Source of the DNA: an uncultured Eubacteriales bacterium
Lineage (GTDB): Bacteria > Bacillota > Clostridia > Christensenellales > Aristaeellaceae
Assembly (NCBI GenBank): GCA_900320085.1
Contig: ONRC01000004.1
Location: forward strand, 19,474-83,473
Direction of reading: 5' to 3'
DNA: 64,000 nt
Part shown: piece by piece, positions 18,293-25,936 of the stretch
Position numbering within the stretch: position 1 is the first letter of the stretch
Layout of the letters: every line of letters starts with the position of its first letter
The notes under the pieces: model-generated
Databases searched by the model: none
Seen by the model: the letters and a program-made list of their open reading frames with translations, nothing else
What the model was told of the DNA's origin: nothing
Program-made: the position numbers and the translations under genes

Positions 18293-18374
18293 CGTCCTTC
18301 TCCTAATTGTATGCGGCTTTGCATGGAATTATGATGCACGTTTCTTTTTGCACCCCGATGAAATGGAGGTCCTT

Positions 18375-19148
18375 ATGCGTTACCACATTGACACCATCCC
18401 GGTCTGGGACGCCGTGAAGCAAAAGGGCGAATGCCCCCTGTGCGCCCTGCGCCGCCGCAACGAACTGATCGACGTGGAGCGGTTTTTGGGCGCGTCGGTC
18501 ATGGAGCCGGACACCCGCATCCAGGTGAACGACATCGGCTTCTGCGCCCGTCACCAGGTATTGCTGTACGAGCAAAAGAATCGCCTGGGCCACGCCCTGA
18601 TGATGCACACCCACCTGAAGGAAACCATCCGCAAATTGCAGCCCATCCTGGACGAGGCCGCCTCCGCCGGGGAAAAGAGCGCCAAAACCCCCGCCCTCAA
18701 GCGGATGCTGGGCAAGAGCGAGGGCAAGGAAGACTTGCAGGAAGCGGCCAGGAAGGTGCGCGCCATGAGCCAGAGCTGCATCCTGTGCGACACCATCGAG
18801 GAAAACACCCGCCGCTACGCCTACACGATGCTGCACCTCTACAAGAACGACCCGGCCTTCCGCAGGGAATTTGCCGCGTCCCGGGGCGTATGCCTGCCGG
18901 ACATGGCGATGCTGCTGGAAATGGCGGAGGAAGCGCTCAGCGGCGATACGCTGCGGGACTTTTTGAAAGATCTGCAGACCACCATGCGGCAGAGCATGGA
19001 CAAGCTGGAAAAGGACATCGAGGGCTTCACCCTGAAATTCGATTACCGCAACGCCGACAAGCCCTGGGGCGACAGCCGGGGGTCGCTGGAGCGGACGATC
19101 AACAAGCTGCAGGGCTGGTGCCTGGGAGAGGAGCCGAACCCCAAATGA
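18375..19148 (+). CDS. DUF6062 family protein
   Basis: A 257-residue soluble protein of a family seen in Clostridia, with the N-terminal ECPLCALRRRNE (Cys20, Cys23) followed by GFCARH, and a second pair in SCILCDTIEEN. The Cys and His residues suggest a metal site, but no biochemical function is known to me. The start at 18375 is set by GGAGG 5 bases upstream; in-frame TTG and ATG codons upstream lack a site. Its stop overlaps the ATG of the next gene (ATGA), so it is translationally coupled to a GerMN lipoprotein. Confidence 0.8.
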   Translation: MRYHIDTIPVWDAVKQKGECPLCALRRRNELIDVERFLGASVMEPDTRIQVNDIGFCARHQVLLYEQKNRLGHALMMHTHLKETIRKLQPILDEAASAGEKSAKTPALKRMLGKSEGKEDLQEAARKVRAMSQSCILCDTIEENTRRYAYTMLHLYKNDPAFRREFAASRGVCLPDMAMLLEMAEEALSGDTLRDFLKDLQTTMRQSMDKLEKDIEGFTLKFDYRNADKPWGDSRGSLERTINKLQGWCLGEEPNPK

Positions 19149-20107
19149 CCCTGAATCACAAAAAAGCAGCGCTGTGCCTGCTGCTTGTGTGCGCCTTGTG
19201 CCTGACCGGCTGCGTCATTTCCCCGCCTGATTCGCTGAAGCGCACCGGGGTGGAGAGCCGCAGCCTCATCAGCGCCAGCACCGCCGACCTGGCTCCGGAC
19301 GAACGGGCAGTCGCTCTGTATTTCCGGTATCAGGATTCCTCTTTTCTGGCCACGGAAGAACGGGCGGTGGTGGTGCAGCGCAATGAAAGCCTGGAAAAGG
19401 CCATTGTGCAGGCGCTGATCGCGGGACCGCTGAACACGGAATTATCGCCGCTGTTTCCTGTCGGCAGCGAAGTGGTGAACACATCGACCCAGGACGGTAC
19501 GCTGTTCGTGACCATGAACGAAGCCTTCCTGGGCCGCTATGCCGACGAACCGGGCGACGCTTCCACGGGCGTTTGGAAAACGGAAGGACCTTTGCGCCGC
19601 CAGCTCTGCCTGGACGCCATAGCCGCCACGCTGACGGAAGCCGGCCTGTGCGAACGGGTGCAGATGCTGGTAACGCGGGATTCCGGGCAGCAGATCAGCA
19701 TGCGCCTGCAGGCGGGCTTCCTGAACCGCGGCGCGGATACGGCGCTGCTGCCTCAGCTTGTGCGGAATGAAAGCGTGCTGCTGACTCCGCACAACACCGC
19801 GGAATGTATCCTGAATGCCTGGCTCCGGCAGGATTGGGACACGCTCTCTCTGTTTTCCGTGCACGCGCCGGGGGAGCAAAGCATGTTTGAAGCGCTCGAG
19901 GCGGCATACGTGCTGGTGCGTTTTGACCTGTCCGCCGGCTGTGTTTCCTACGACGGCCAAAGCGCCGTGCTGACCGCGGCCCTGACGCTGCGCGGAGATA
20001 CCCAGGATACGGAAATCAGCGGCTATCCCCTGCGCCTGATCCGCGAAGAAGGCCTGTGGAAAATGGATTACCCGGCGCTTTTGTCCATGATGCAGGCGAA
20101 GGAATAA
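19145..20107 (+). CDS. GerMN-domain lipoprotein (first of two)
   Basis: A 320-residue lipoprotein with a lipobox LTGC at about residue 22. A GerMN domain follows (VALYFRYQDSSFL, then LEKAIVQALIAGP, SEVVNTSTQDGTLFVTMNEAFL, and a terminal strand segment RVQMLVTRDSG). GerMN is the module of the spore germination/sporulation protein GerM and of many Clostridia lipoproteins such as those near LytC-type wall enzymes. The C-terminal 100 residues form a second alpha/beta region. The ATG overlaps the previous stop by ATGA. The start of a long open frame at 18431 is a shadow and was ignored. Confidence 0.8.
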   Translation: MTLNHKKAALCLLLVCALCLTGCVISPPDSLKRTGVESRSLISASTADLAPDERAVALYFRYQDSSFLATEERAVVVQRNESLEKAIVQALIAGPLNTELSPLFPVGSEVVNTSTQDGTLFVTMNEAFLGRYADEPGDASTGVWKTEGPLRRQLCLDAIAATLTEAGLCERVQMLVTRDSGQQISMRLQAGFLNRGADTALLPQLVRNESVLLTPHNTAECILNAWLRQDWDTLSLFSVHAPGEQSMFEALEAAYVLVRFDLSAGCVSYDGQSAVLTAALTLRGDTQDTEISGYPLRLIREEGLWKMDYPALLSMMQAKE

Positions 20108-20150
20108 TGGGTGTAAGCGGCGCGCCGTATCAGAAAGAGGATGAAAAAAC

Positions 20151-21671
20151 ATGAAGCATCGCCTGATCAGTTTATTTTGCCTGCTGTGCATATGCGCGCT
20201 GCTGGCCGGGTGTCAAAGCCAGGGCCAGGTCGCGTCTGTGCAGGTAACGCTGCCGCCGGTGGCAATCAAGCGGGAGGCGCCGACAGCCGACGCTGACATG
20301 GCGTATGAGCAGACGGTGATGATGTACCTGCCTTCCCTGAATGGCACACGGCTTGTGGCGGTGCCGCAGCGGGTGCTTTTGCCCGCGGGTGAGCACATGG
20401 CAAGGGTGCTGTGCGAAGCGCTGCTGGCGCATCCGGGCAATGACACCGCCGCCGCCGTCGGCGCGGGAATCCAGTTGTCCCTGGCCGATCGGGAAGCTGT
20501 GGAGGTATCCGGTGAGGTGGCCACGGTGAATCTGGACACTTCCGCGCTGCGCCTGTCAAACGAGCAATTTTTCACCGTAGGCCAGGCGTTGGCGAATACC
20601 CTGTGTCAGTTTGGGGATATCCAGTATGTGAACGTGCTGGTCGATGGCATTCAGCCCGGCCTGAACCAATCGGGTACGCTGCCCGCGGGCTGTTTTCAGA
20701 TGAACATGCGCGAAGATCTGGCTGCCCTTTGGTCCCGCGCGTCGGCGCCCATGTCCCAGAACCGGCGGGCTTACGCCGCGTCGCTGTATTATCCGGCTCC
20801 GTCTGGCAAGGGAATCCTGTGTGAAGCCCGCACGTTTGCCTTTGTTTCCACAGATATTGCGTCCCTGACCCAAACGCTGCTGGACGCCCTCGCATCAGAA
20901 GCCGTTACCCTGCCGCGCCTGCCCCGGTGTCCGGATTTCCGCACACTGCTTGCCGCTACCCCGGCTGTGGAGGATCTGGATGGCCGCCGCGTATTGACGC
21001 TTCGGTTCCGCGACACGATGAACGCCGCGCTGATCGACGCGGGAATCACGCGTTCGGTGATGATGGCCTCCCTGGTGTATACGTTCACTTCTTTCCTGCC
21101 ATGGACCGAAGGGGTAGCGGTCTATATCGGTGACGAACGGATCACCTCCCTGACGCCTTCCGGCGTTTACCGCCGGGCGGGGGAAACCATGTCATTCTCC
21201 GACGGGGTGATGACCCGGCAGGATTTCGAGGGGTTTTTGCTGGCGGAATGTCCATTGTTTTTCCTGGATGAATCCGGGCGGCTGACCCGCGTATGGCGGC
21301 CTGTTCCCTGCCAGGAAGCGTTCAGCGCGCGGAAGATGGTACTGCAGCTGCTGGACGGCCCGCAGGCGTATGACAGTAAAACCGCGCTGCAGCCCGTGCT
21401 GCCCCAGACGCTGACGGAGGACGACCTGCTGGGCGTATCCTATGACGGCAGCGTGCTGCTGGTCAATTTCTCCCAGAAGCTGATGACCGCCACGGAGGGA
21501 ATGGACGGGAAAGAAGTGGAGCACATGGTGTACGGGCTGGTGGATACCCTGTGCTGCCTGCCCGGCGTCAAGCGGGTGGCGCTCTTTATCGCGGGCCAGC
21601 AGCCGGAAAATCTGGGCGGTACGATTTATCTGCCCGGCGATTTCATGCCAAACCCCGTCACGGAGGAGTAG
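20151..21671 (+). CDS. GerMN-domain lipoprotein (second of two)
   Basis: A 506-residue lipoprotein with lipobox LAGC at about residue 21. It has two GerMN-like regions: one at about 45-180 (TVMMYLPSLNGTRLVAVPQRVLLP through VNVLVDG) and one at the C-terminus, about 370-495 (MVLQLLDGP, then LLVNFSQKL, then VKRVALFIAG and LGGTIYLPGDF). It is paralogous to the gene before it and probably in the same operon, 43 bases downstream, with AAAGAGG before the ATG. GerMN lipoproteins occur in spore formers but also in non-sporulating Clostridia, so sporulation cannot be concluded. Confidence 0.8.
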   Translation: MKHRLISLFCLLCICALLAGCQSQGQVASVQVTLPPVAIKREAPTADADMAYEQTVMMYLPSLNGTRLVAVPQRVLLPAGEHMARVLCEALLAHPGNDTAAAVGAGIQLSLADREAVEVSGEVATVNLDTSALRLSNEQFFTVGQALANTLCQFGDIQYVNVLVDGIQPGLNQSGTLPAGCFQMNMREDLAALWSRASAPMSQNRRAYAASLYYPAPSGKGILCEARTFAFVSTDIASLTQTLLDALASEAVTLPRLPRCPDFRTLLAATPAVEDLDGRRVLTLRFRDTMNAALIDAGITRSVMMASLVYTFTSFLPWTEGVAVYIGDERITSLTPSGVYRRAGETMSFSDGVMTRQDFEGFLLAECPLFFLDESGRLTRVWRPVPCQEAFSARKMVLQLLDGPQAYDSKTALQPVLPQTLTEDDLLGVSYDGSVLLVNFSQKLMTATEGMDGKEVEHMVYGLVDTLCCLPGVKRVALFIAGQQPENLGGTIYLPGDFMPNPVTEE

Positions 21672-21678
21672 CGGCTAT

Positions 21679-21707
21679 TTGACATATCCTGGGTTTTGTG
21701 ATAAAGT
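21679..21707 (+). promoter_or_regulatory. Promoter of the Wzy-like gene and peptide gene
   Basis: TTGACA (21679-21684), a 17-base spacer and TAAAGT (21702-21707) lie 76 bases before the TTG start at 21783. With the terminator at 23362 this defines a two-gene unit. Confidence 0.65.
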
Positions 21708-21782
21708 GAAAGTGCTTTGGGTGGGCATCAAAAGTAGGCTTTCGCCGCTTTCGGAACCCGCTCATGGAAAGGATGGTTCTTT

Positions 21783-23105
21783 TTGGAAAGCACCGAAAAA
21801 AAGACGCTGTGGCAGTCGGCCAGGCAAAACGCCGCCTCCTTCATGGAAGCGGTGAAGGGCGGGCCTGATTTTCTGTTTTTCTTTCTTGTCATCTGCTACG
21901 TCGTGTCCGAATACATAGAGCGCATCGAATGGACAGCCGATATTTTTTCCATGTACCAGTTCAATTTTCTGAATTATATTGTGCTGTTCGGTTCCGGCGC
22001 GTATCTGTGCTATAAAATCGCGGTATGGAAAAAACTGTGGAACAAGCCGGTGATCCTGATTCCGATGATTTTGGCGATCGGGTGCCTGTGCGGATATTTC
22101 CTGATGTATCTGGATAAGGACTGGAAACACAACAAAGTGGCTTTTACGATCGCCATCGACATTTTCCTGTGCCTGATGGCAAACGGGAAAAACTACAAAA
22201 AGCTGCTGCAATATCTTGTGTTTATTCCCGTTATCACGCTGCTTATCGCCGGGCTGGGGCTGCTGCTGGGCTTTACCGAGGAATTCACAAAAATGGGCCA
22301 GGCCGATTCCACCCATTCCCTGGGCATCATCTATCCCAATACGTGGGGCTATATCGCGTTTCAGGCGATGCTGCTGGCCTGGTATCTGTACCTGAGGAAA
22401 AAGCCTCTGATTACGTTTGGCCTGTTCTGGGCGATGGGCGTGTTTATGTATTTTGTGGTGGGGTGCCGAACGATCGCCGCGCTGTCGCTGGTTTTCCCGC
22501 CGATCATACTGCTATCGTCATGGATGGAAAACCGGGAGCGGAAACCGGGAGCGAAGCCCGGCATCATCGGATGGCTCGCCATCGGGCTGCCTGTGCTGTG
22601 CTTCGCGCTTTCCGTCGGGCTGAGCCTGAACAAAGAATGGGTCGCGGTCACGTTTTATCCAACGGAATTGCACCCCAACGCGCCGCTGCATTCCACGGCG
22701 ATGCGGTTCGTGCAGGGCGGCCTGGCGCTGGACACGTTCGGCTTTCCGCTGTTTGGGCGTCCGATGACGCTGATGAGCCCGGTTTATCTCGACCCGGCTA
22801 CCGGTGTTGTGGAACACCTGTATGTGATGGATAATGCCTATGTTACCTTTATCATTACCAAGGGTGTGCTGTGGAGCGCATTCATCCTCGTATGGCTGAC
22901 CTTCGCCCAATGGAGAGGATGGAAAAATAAGGATTACAGCATCCTGGTGATTGGCAGCTTCATGCTGATTTTCGCTATCATGGAACGTCCGGGTATGGAG
23001 GTGTGGTACAATTTCGTGCTGCTTTCCCCCCTTGCGTCCATGGCGGATCCGGGGCCCTTCATTGTTCCCAAGGCCAAAAAGAAGGCCATAAAAAATAAGA
23101 GGTGA
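21783..23105 (+). CDS. O-antigen ligase/polymerase (Wzy)-like membrane protein
   Basis: A 440-residue protein with about ten to eleven membrane helices and one large extracytoplasmic loop (about residues 270-355, containing LHPNAPLHSTAMRFVQGG and ATGVVEHLYVMDNAYV) before the last helices. This layout is typical of Wzy polymerases and WaaL-type ligases, which join lipid-linked glycan units. The conserved segment GCRTIAALSLV resembles the Arg-containing motif of those enzymes. The start is TTG with AAAGGA about 9 bases upstream. No glycosyltransferases flank it; instead a small peptide gene overlaps its stop region, which is odd for a glycan polymerase. Confidence 0.65.
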   Translation: MESTEKKTLWQSARQNAASFMEAVKGGPDFLFFFLVICYVVSEYIERIEWTADIFSMYQFNFLNYIVLFGSGAYLCYKIAVWKKLWNKPVILIPMILAIGCLCGYFLMYLDKDWKHNKVAFTIAIDIFLCLMANGKNYKKLLQYLVFIPVITLLIAGLGLLLGFTEEFTKMGQADSTHSLGIIYPNTWGYIAFQAMLLAWYLYLRKKPLITFGLFWAMGVFMYFVVGCRTIAALSLVFPPIILLSSWMENRERKPGAKPGIIGWLAIGLPVLCFALSVGLSLNKEWVAVTFYPTELHPNAPLHSTAMRFVQGGLALDTFGFPLFGRPMTLMSPVYLDPATGVVEHLYVMDNAYVTFIITKGVLWSAFILVWLTFAQWRGWKNKDYSILVIGSFMLIFAIMERPGMEVWYNFVLLSPLASMADPGPFIVPKAKKKAIKNKR

Positions 23106-23110
23106 GTGAA

Positions 23111-23353
23111 ATGAGCCAGGACATTACCAAGTATGTTGACCAGGTGGTCAAGAAGCTGACGGGCAACAGCGGCCTGATTGAACAGTTCAAGAAAAACCCC
23201 ATCAAAATCGTGACGGACATCCTGGGTATCAAGCTGGACGACCAGCTGATCCAGGCGGTCATCAAGGCCGTGCAGGGCAAGCTGAACATCGAGGATGTAG
23301 CCAAGAACGCGGGTGGCATCCTGGCCAAGCTCAAATCCCTGTTTGGGAAATAA
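23111..23353 (+). CDS. Small helical protein with double-glycine-like site; candidate exported peptide
   Basis: An 80-residue protein I cannot assign to a named family. Residues 1-60 are charged helices with FKKNPIKIVTDILGIKL, which resembles the DP/NP-x-LG pattern of NHLP/Nif11-type leaders. Residues 58-69 (LNIEDVAKNAGG) match a double-glycine export leader at Leu -12, Asp -8, Val -7 and Gly -2/-1, but -4 is Asn instead of a hydrophobic residue. Cleavage would release ILAKLKSLFGK, an 11-residue cationic amphipathic helix. The ATG at 23111 sits 6 bases after AGAGGTG; a GTG at 23102 overlaps the previous stop. It shares a transcript with the Wzy-like gene, and a terminator follows. Function is unproven. 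Confidence 0.6.
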   Translation: MSQDITKYVDQVVKKLTGNSGLIEQFKKNPIKIVTDILGIKLDDQLIQAVIKAVQGKLNIEDVAKNAGGILAKLKSLFGK

Positions 23354-23361
23354 TTCGCAGC

Positions 23362-23396
23362 AAAAGAGCCGCCGGCAGGCGGCTCTTTTGTTTATT
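23362..23396 (+). terminator. Terminator after the small peptide gene
   Basis: A perfect 12-bp stem, AAAAGAGCCGCC (23362-23373) with GGCGGCTCTTTT (23378-23389) and a GGCA loop, is followed by GTTTATT. Confidence 0.9.
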
Positions 23397-23421
23397 CCCT
23401 GTATGAAACGCCGGAAGGCTC

Positions 23422-23450
23422 TTGCGAAAGCACGTGATAAATGATATGAT
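23422..23450 (+). promoter_or_regulatory. Promoter of the YczE-like gene
   Basis: TTGCGA (23422-23427), a 17-base spacer and TATGAT (23445-23450) lie about 50 bases upstream of the start. Confidence 0.6.
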
Positions 23451-23500
23451 ACCGGCGGACTGAGCGGTCCAATGAAGCTGCTTTGGGGAGAATGAACGGC

Positions 23501-24202
23501 ATGAGAAGCAATCTGCGGGAAAACCGCACGGCCGGGGCGATATTGATCAATATGCTGCTGGCGGCGGTCAGCCTGTTTGTAAACGGTTTCGGCGTATACC
23601 TGACCATCCAGGCGAACATCGGCGCGGGGCCGTGGGACGTGCTGAACCTGGGATTATCCAAAACGCTTGGTATTCTCTATGGCACGGCGTCCATTGCCGT
23701 ATCCTGTACCATCCTGGGGATTGATGTTTTACTGAAAGAACCCATTGGGATCGCCATGTTTATTGACGCCGTTGTAGTGGGCAAATCCGTGGACTTTTTT
23801 AATCACATTCAAGCTGTGCCGCCTGCTTCGTCTTTGCTGACCGGGGTTCCGCTCATGCTGGTTGGCCTGACGATCATGGCGTATACGCAGTTCACGTATA
23901 TGATCGCTTCCCTTGGCTGCGGGCCGCGGGATACGCTGCTGGTGGGCTTAGCGAAGCGGGTGAGGAAGGTTCCCATCGGTGCGGTGAGCATCGCACTGCT
24001 GAGCCTTGCCACGCTGATCGGTTGGCTGCTGGGCGGGCCGGTGGGTGTCGGCACGCTGATCTGCGCGTTCTGCACCGGGCCTATCATGCAGATGGCATTC
24101 CGCAGCGTTCGGTTTGACGCGACGGGAATCAAACATCAGCGCTTAACGGATTCCGCCCGCGTGTTTTTTTCGGGTCAAAAGCCGATCAAACGCGGGGCTT
24201 GA
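23501..24202 (+). CDS. YczE/YitT-type integral membrane protein
   Basis: A 233-residue protein with five membrane segments, matching the YczE-like family: the first segment ends GVYLTIQANIGAGPWDVLNLGLSKTLGI, and GVPLMLVGLTIMAYTQFTYMIASLGCGPRDTLLVGL recurs in the middle as a second copy of the same helix-plus-GPxD motif. The two internally related halves are typical. Members are often annotated as membrane proteins of unknown function; YczE sits beside surfactin synthase in Bacillus subtilis. The start at 23501 has GGGGAG 10 bases upstream; the ATG at 23492 is too close to that site. A terminator follows at once, so it is a single-gene unit. Confidence 0.75.
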   Translation: MRSNLRENRTAGAILINMLLAAVSLFVNGFGVYLTIQANIGAGPWDVLNLGLSKTLGILYGTASIAVSCTILGIDVLLKEPIGIAMFIDAVVVGKSVDFFNHIQAVPPASSLLTGVPLMLVGLTIMAYTQFTYMIASLGCGPRDTLLVGLAKRVRKVPIGAVSIALLSLATLIGWLLGGPVGVGTLICAFCTGPIMQMAFRSVRFDATGIKHQRLTDSARVFFSGQKPIKRGA

Positions 24203-24218
24203 ATCTGCTCTTTCCCTG

Positions 24219-24246
24219 AACCATGCGTCAGCATGGTTTTTGTTTT
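24219..24246 (+). terminator. Terminator after the YczE-like gene
   Basis: An 8-bp stem, AACCATGC with GCATGGTT around GTCA, is followed by TTTTTGTTTT. Confidence 0.85.
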
Positions 24247-24257
24247 GCGTGAGCGTA

Positions 24258-24287
24258 TGGACAACGGCCGCTTTTCTGTGGTATGAT
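24258..24287 (+). promoter_or_regulatory. Promoter of the DUF1349 gene
   Basis: TGGACA (24258-24263), an 18-base spacer and TATGAT (24282-24287) lie about 58 bases upstream of the start at 24346. Transcription may run on into the sugar-sensing operon. Confidence 0.5.
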
Positions 24288-24345
24288 GGGAACATCGGAA
24301 AGGAAAATGTATACGGTCAGGCGTTGCCATAAGGGGGAAATGATC

Positions 24346-24951
24346 ATGCTGACAGAAAAACTGACTTGGACACGGGAACCGGAAGCGTATTCCATCACGG
24401 ATGAGAAAATCAAAATGACGACCATGCCGCATACAGACCTGTGGCAGCGCACTTACTATCACTTCCGCAACGACAACGCGCCGGTGCTGCAAATGGAGAC
24501 GGAAGAAAAGTATTTTTCTTTCATCGTCAAAACGGACTTTTCCGAAAGCCACCACCGCTTCGACCAGTGCGGTATCGTGATGTATCTGGATGCTGACAAC
24601 TGGCTGAAGGGTTCGGTGGAGTATGAAAACGAAACCTTCCAGCATCTGGGTTCCGTGGTGACGAACCATGGCTATTCAGACTGGGCGACCACGGCGATTC
24701 CGGCCAACGTGAAAACCATGTGGTATCGGTTCAGCCGCCGGGAGGACGATTACTGCATCGAATGTTCCTCCGATGGCGAACAGTTCACTCAGATGCGCGT
24801 GTGCCATATGTGGGAAGGCGCGGGAAAAATCCGGTTCGGCGTGTACGCCTGCAGCCCGGAGGATTCCAGCTTTACGGCGGTGTTTACCGATATGAAAATG
24901 ACCGAATGCGCCTGGAAAGCCCACGATGGCCAGCAGCCGGATGAAGCGTGA
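24346..24951 (+). CDS. DUF1349 (concanavalin A-like) protein
   Basis: A 201-residue cytoplasmic protein of the DUF1349 family, a lectin-like beta-sandwich fold. Diagnostic stretches are KIKMTTMPHTDLWQRTYY, then DFSESHHRFDQCGIVMYLDADNWLKGSVEYENE and the final GKIRFGVYACSPEDSSFTAVF strand pair. Family members often accompany sugar-utilisation genes and may act on carbohydrate, but no reaction is established. The start at 24346 is chosen because AAGGGGG lies 8 bases upstream; the ATG two codons earlier is too close. It directly precedes the sugar-binding lipoprotein gene (12 bases), suggesting co-transcription. Confidence 0.8.
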   Translation: MLTEKLTWTREPEAYSITDEKIKMTTMPHTDLWQRTYYHFRNDNAPVLQMETEEKYFSFIVKTDFSESHHRFDQCGIVMYLDADNWLKGSVEYENETFQHLGSVVTNHGYSDWATTAIPANVKTMWYRFSRREDDYCIECSSDGEQFTQMRVCHMWEGAGKIRFGVYACSPEDSSFTAVFTDMKMTECAWKAHDGQQPDEA

Positions 24952-24963
24952 CGGAGGCTTGGA

Positions 24964-25935
24964 ATGAAAGTAAAACTGTGCGTTTTGGCTGCGCTGCTCC
25001 TGTGCTGCGCTTTCCTGTGCGCCTGCCAGCCGCAGCAGCAGGCGGCAGAACCGGCGCTGGTGCTGGGGTTCAGCCAGCTGGGCAGCGAAAGCTCCTTCCG
25101 CATCGGCAACACGAAGGACATTGAGGAAAAGGCCAAGGCCTACGGCGTCAGCCTGATGATGGACAACGCCAACCAGAAGCAGGAGAACCAGATCAACGCC
25201 ATCCGGCGGTTCATCGCCTACCGGGTGGACGTGATCGCCTTTTCCCCCATCGTGGAGGAGGGCTGGGACAACGTGCTGACAGAGGCGAAGCAGGCGGGCA
25301 TCCCCGTCATCCTGGTGGACCGTACCATCAAGACGGCTGACGACAGCTTGTACATCAGCCAGATCGGCGCGGACTTTTACCGGGAAGGCGTGATGGCGGC
25401 GGAGTACCTGAAAAAGAAAGCGGATGAACTGGGGAAAGATAAGCTGCGCATTGTGGAAATCACCGGCACGGAAAACTCCACCCCCATGAAGCAGCGGCAT
25501 GAGGGCTTTTGGGACACCGTGGCGGAGGACAGCAGGATGGAGCTGCTGGAAAGCGTGAACGGCGATTTTTTACGCAGCCGCGGCGCGGAGTGCATCCGTT
25601 ATCTGCTGGAAAAATACGGCGACCAGATCGACGTGATTTTCAGCCACAACGATGAAATGACCCTGGGGGCCTTGCCGGAGATCGAACAGGCGGGCTACAC
25701 GCCGGGGAAGGACATGATCCTCATTTCCATCGACGGCGGGCAGGAAGCGATTGATCTGTTAAAGGAAGGAAAAATCAACTGCATCGTGGAGTGCACCCCC
25801 ATGCTGGGCTCGCTGCTGATGGAAACGGCCCAGGCGGTGAAGGAAGGAAAGAGCGTGGACCGGGTGATTCATCCGGTGGAGCGGGCGTTCAGCAGCGACG
25901 AGGATTTGTCCGCCCTGCCGCCGAGGGGGTACTGA
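24964..25935 (+). CDS. Sugar-binding lipoprotein, likely ligand sensor for the adjacent kinase
   Basis: A 323-residue periplasmic-binding-protein-like lipoprotein (lipobox LCAC, Cys21) of the ribose/galactose group, most like YtfQ-type galactofuranose binders. Family landmarks are GFSQLGSESSFRIGNTKDIEEKAKAYG, then RRFIAYRVDVIAFSPIVEEGW, GIPVILVDRTIK and ISIDGGQEAIDLLKEGKI. It sits one base before the kinase gene instead of beside the transporter, and the locus has a second binding protein at 28791 for transport. By analogy with the XylFII-LytS-YesN three-component xylose system of Clostridium beijerinckii, I infer that it binds sugar outside and signals through the kinase. Confidence 0.8.
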   Translation: MKVKLCVLAALLLCCAFLCACQPQQQAAEPALVLGFSQLGSESSFRIGNTKDIEEKAKAYGVSLMMDNANQKQENQINAIRRFIAYRVDVIAFSPIVEEGWDNVLTEAKQAGIPVILVDRTIKTADDSLYISQIGADFYREGVMAAEYLKKKADELGKDKLRIVEITGTENSTPMKQRHEGFWDTVAEDSRMELLESVNGDFLRSRGAECIRYLLEKYGDQIDVIFSHNDEMTLGALPEIEQAGYTPGKDMILISIDGGQEAIDLLKEGKINCIVECTPMLGSLLMETAQAVKEGKSVDRVIHPVERAFSSDEDLSALPPRGY

Positions 25936-25936
25936 C

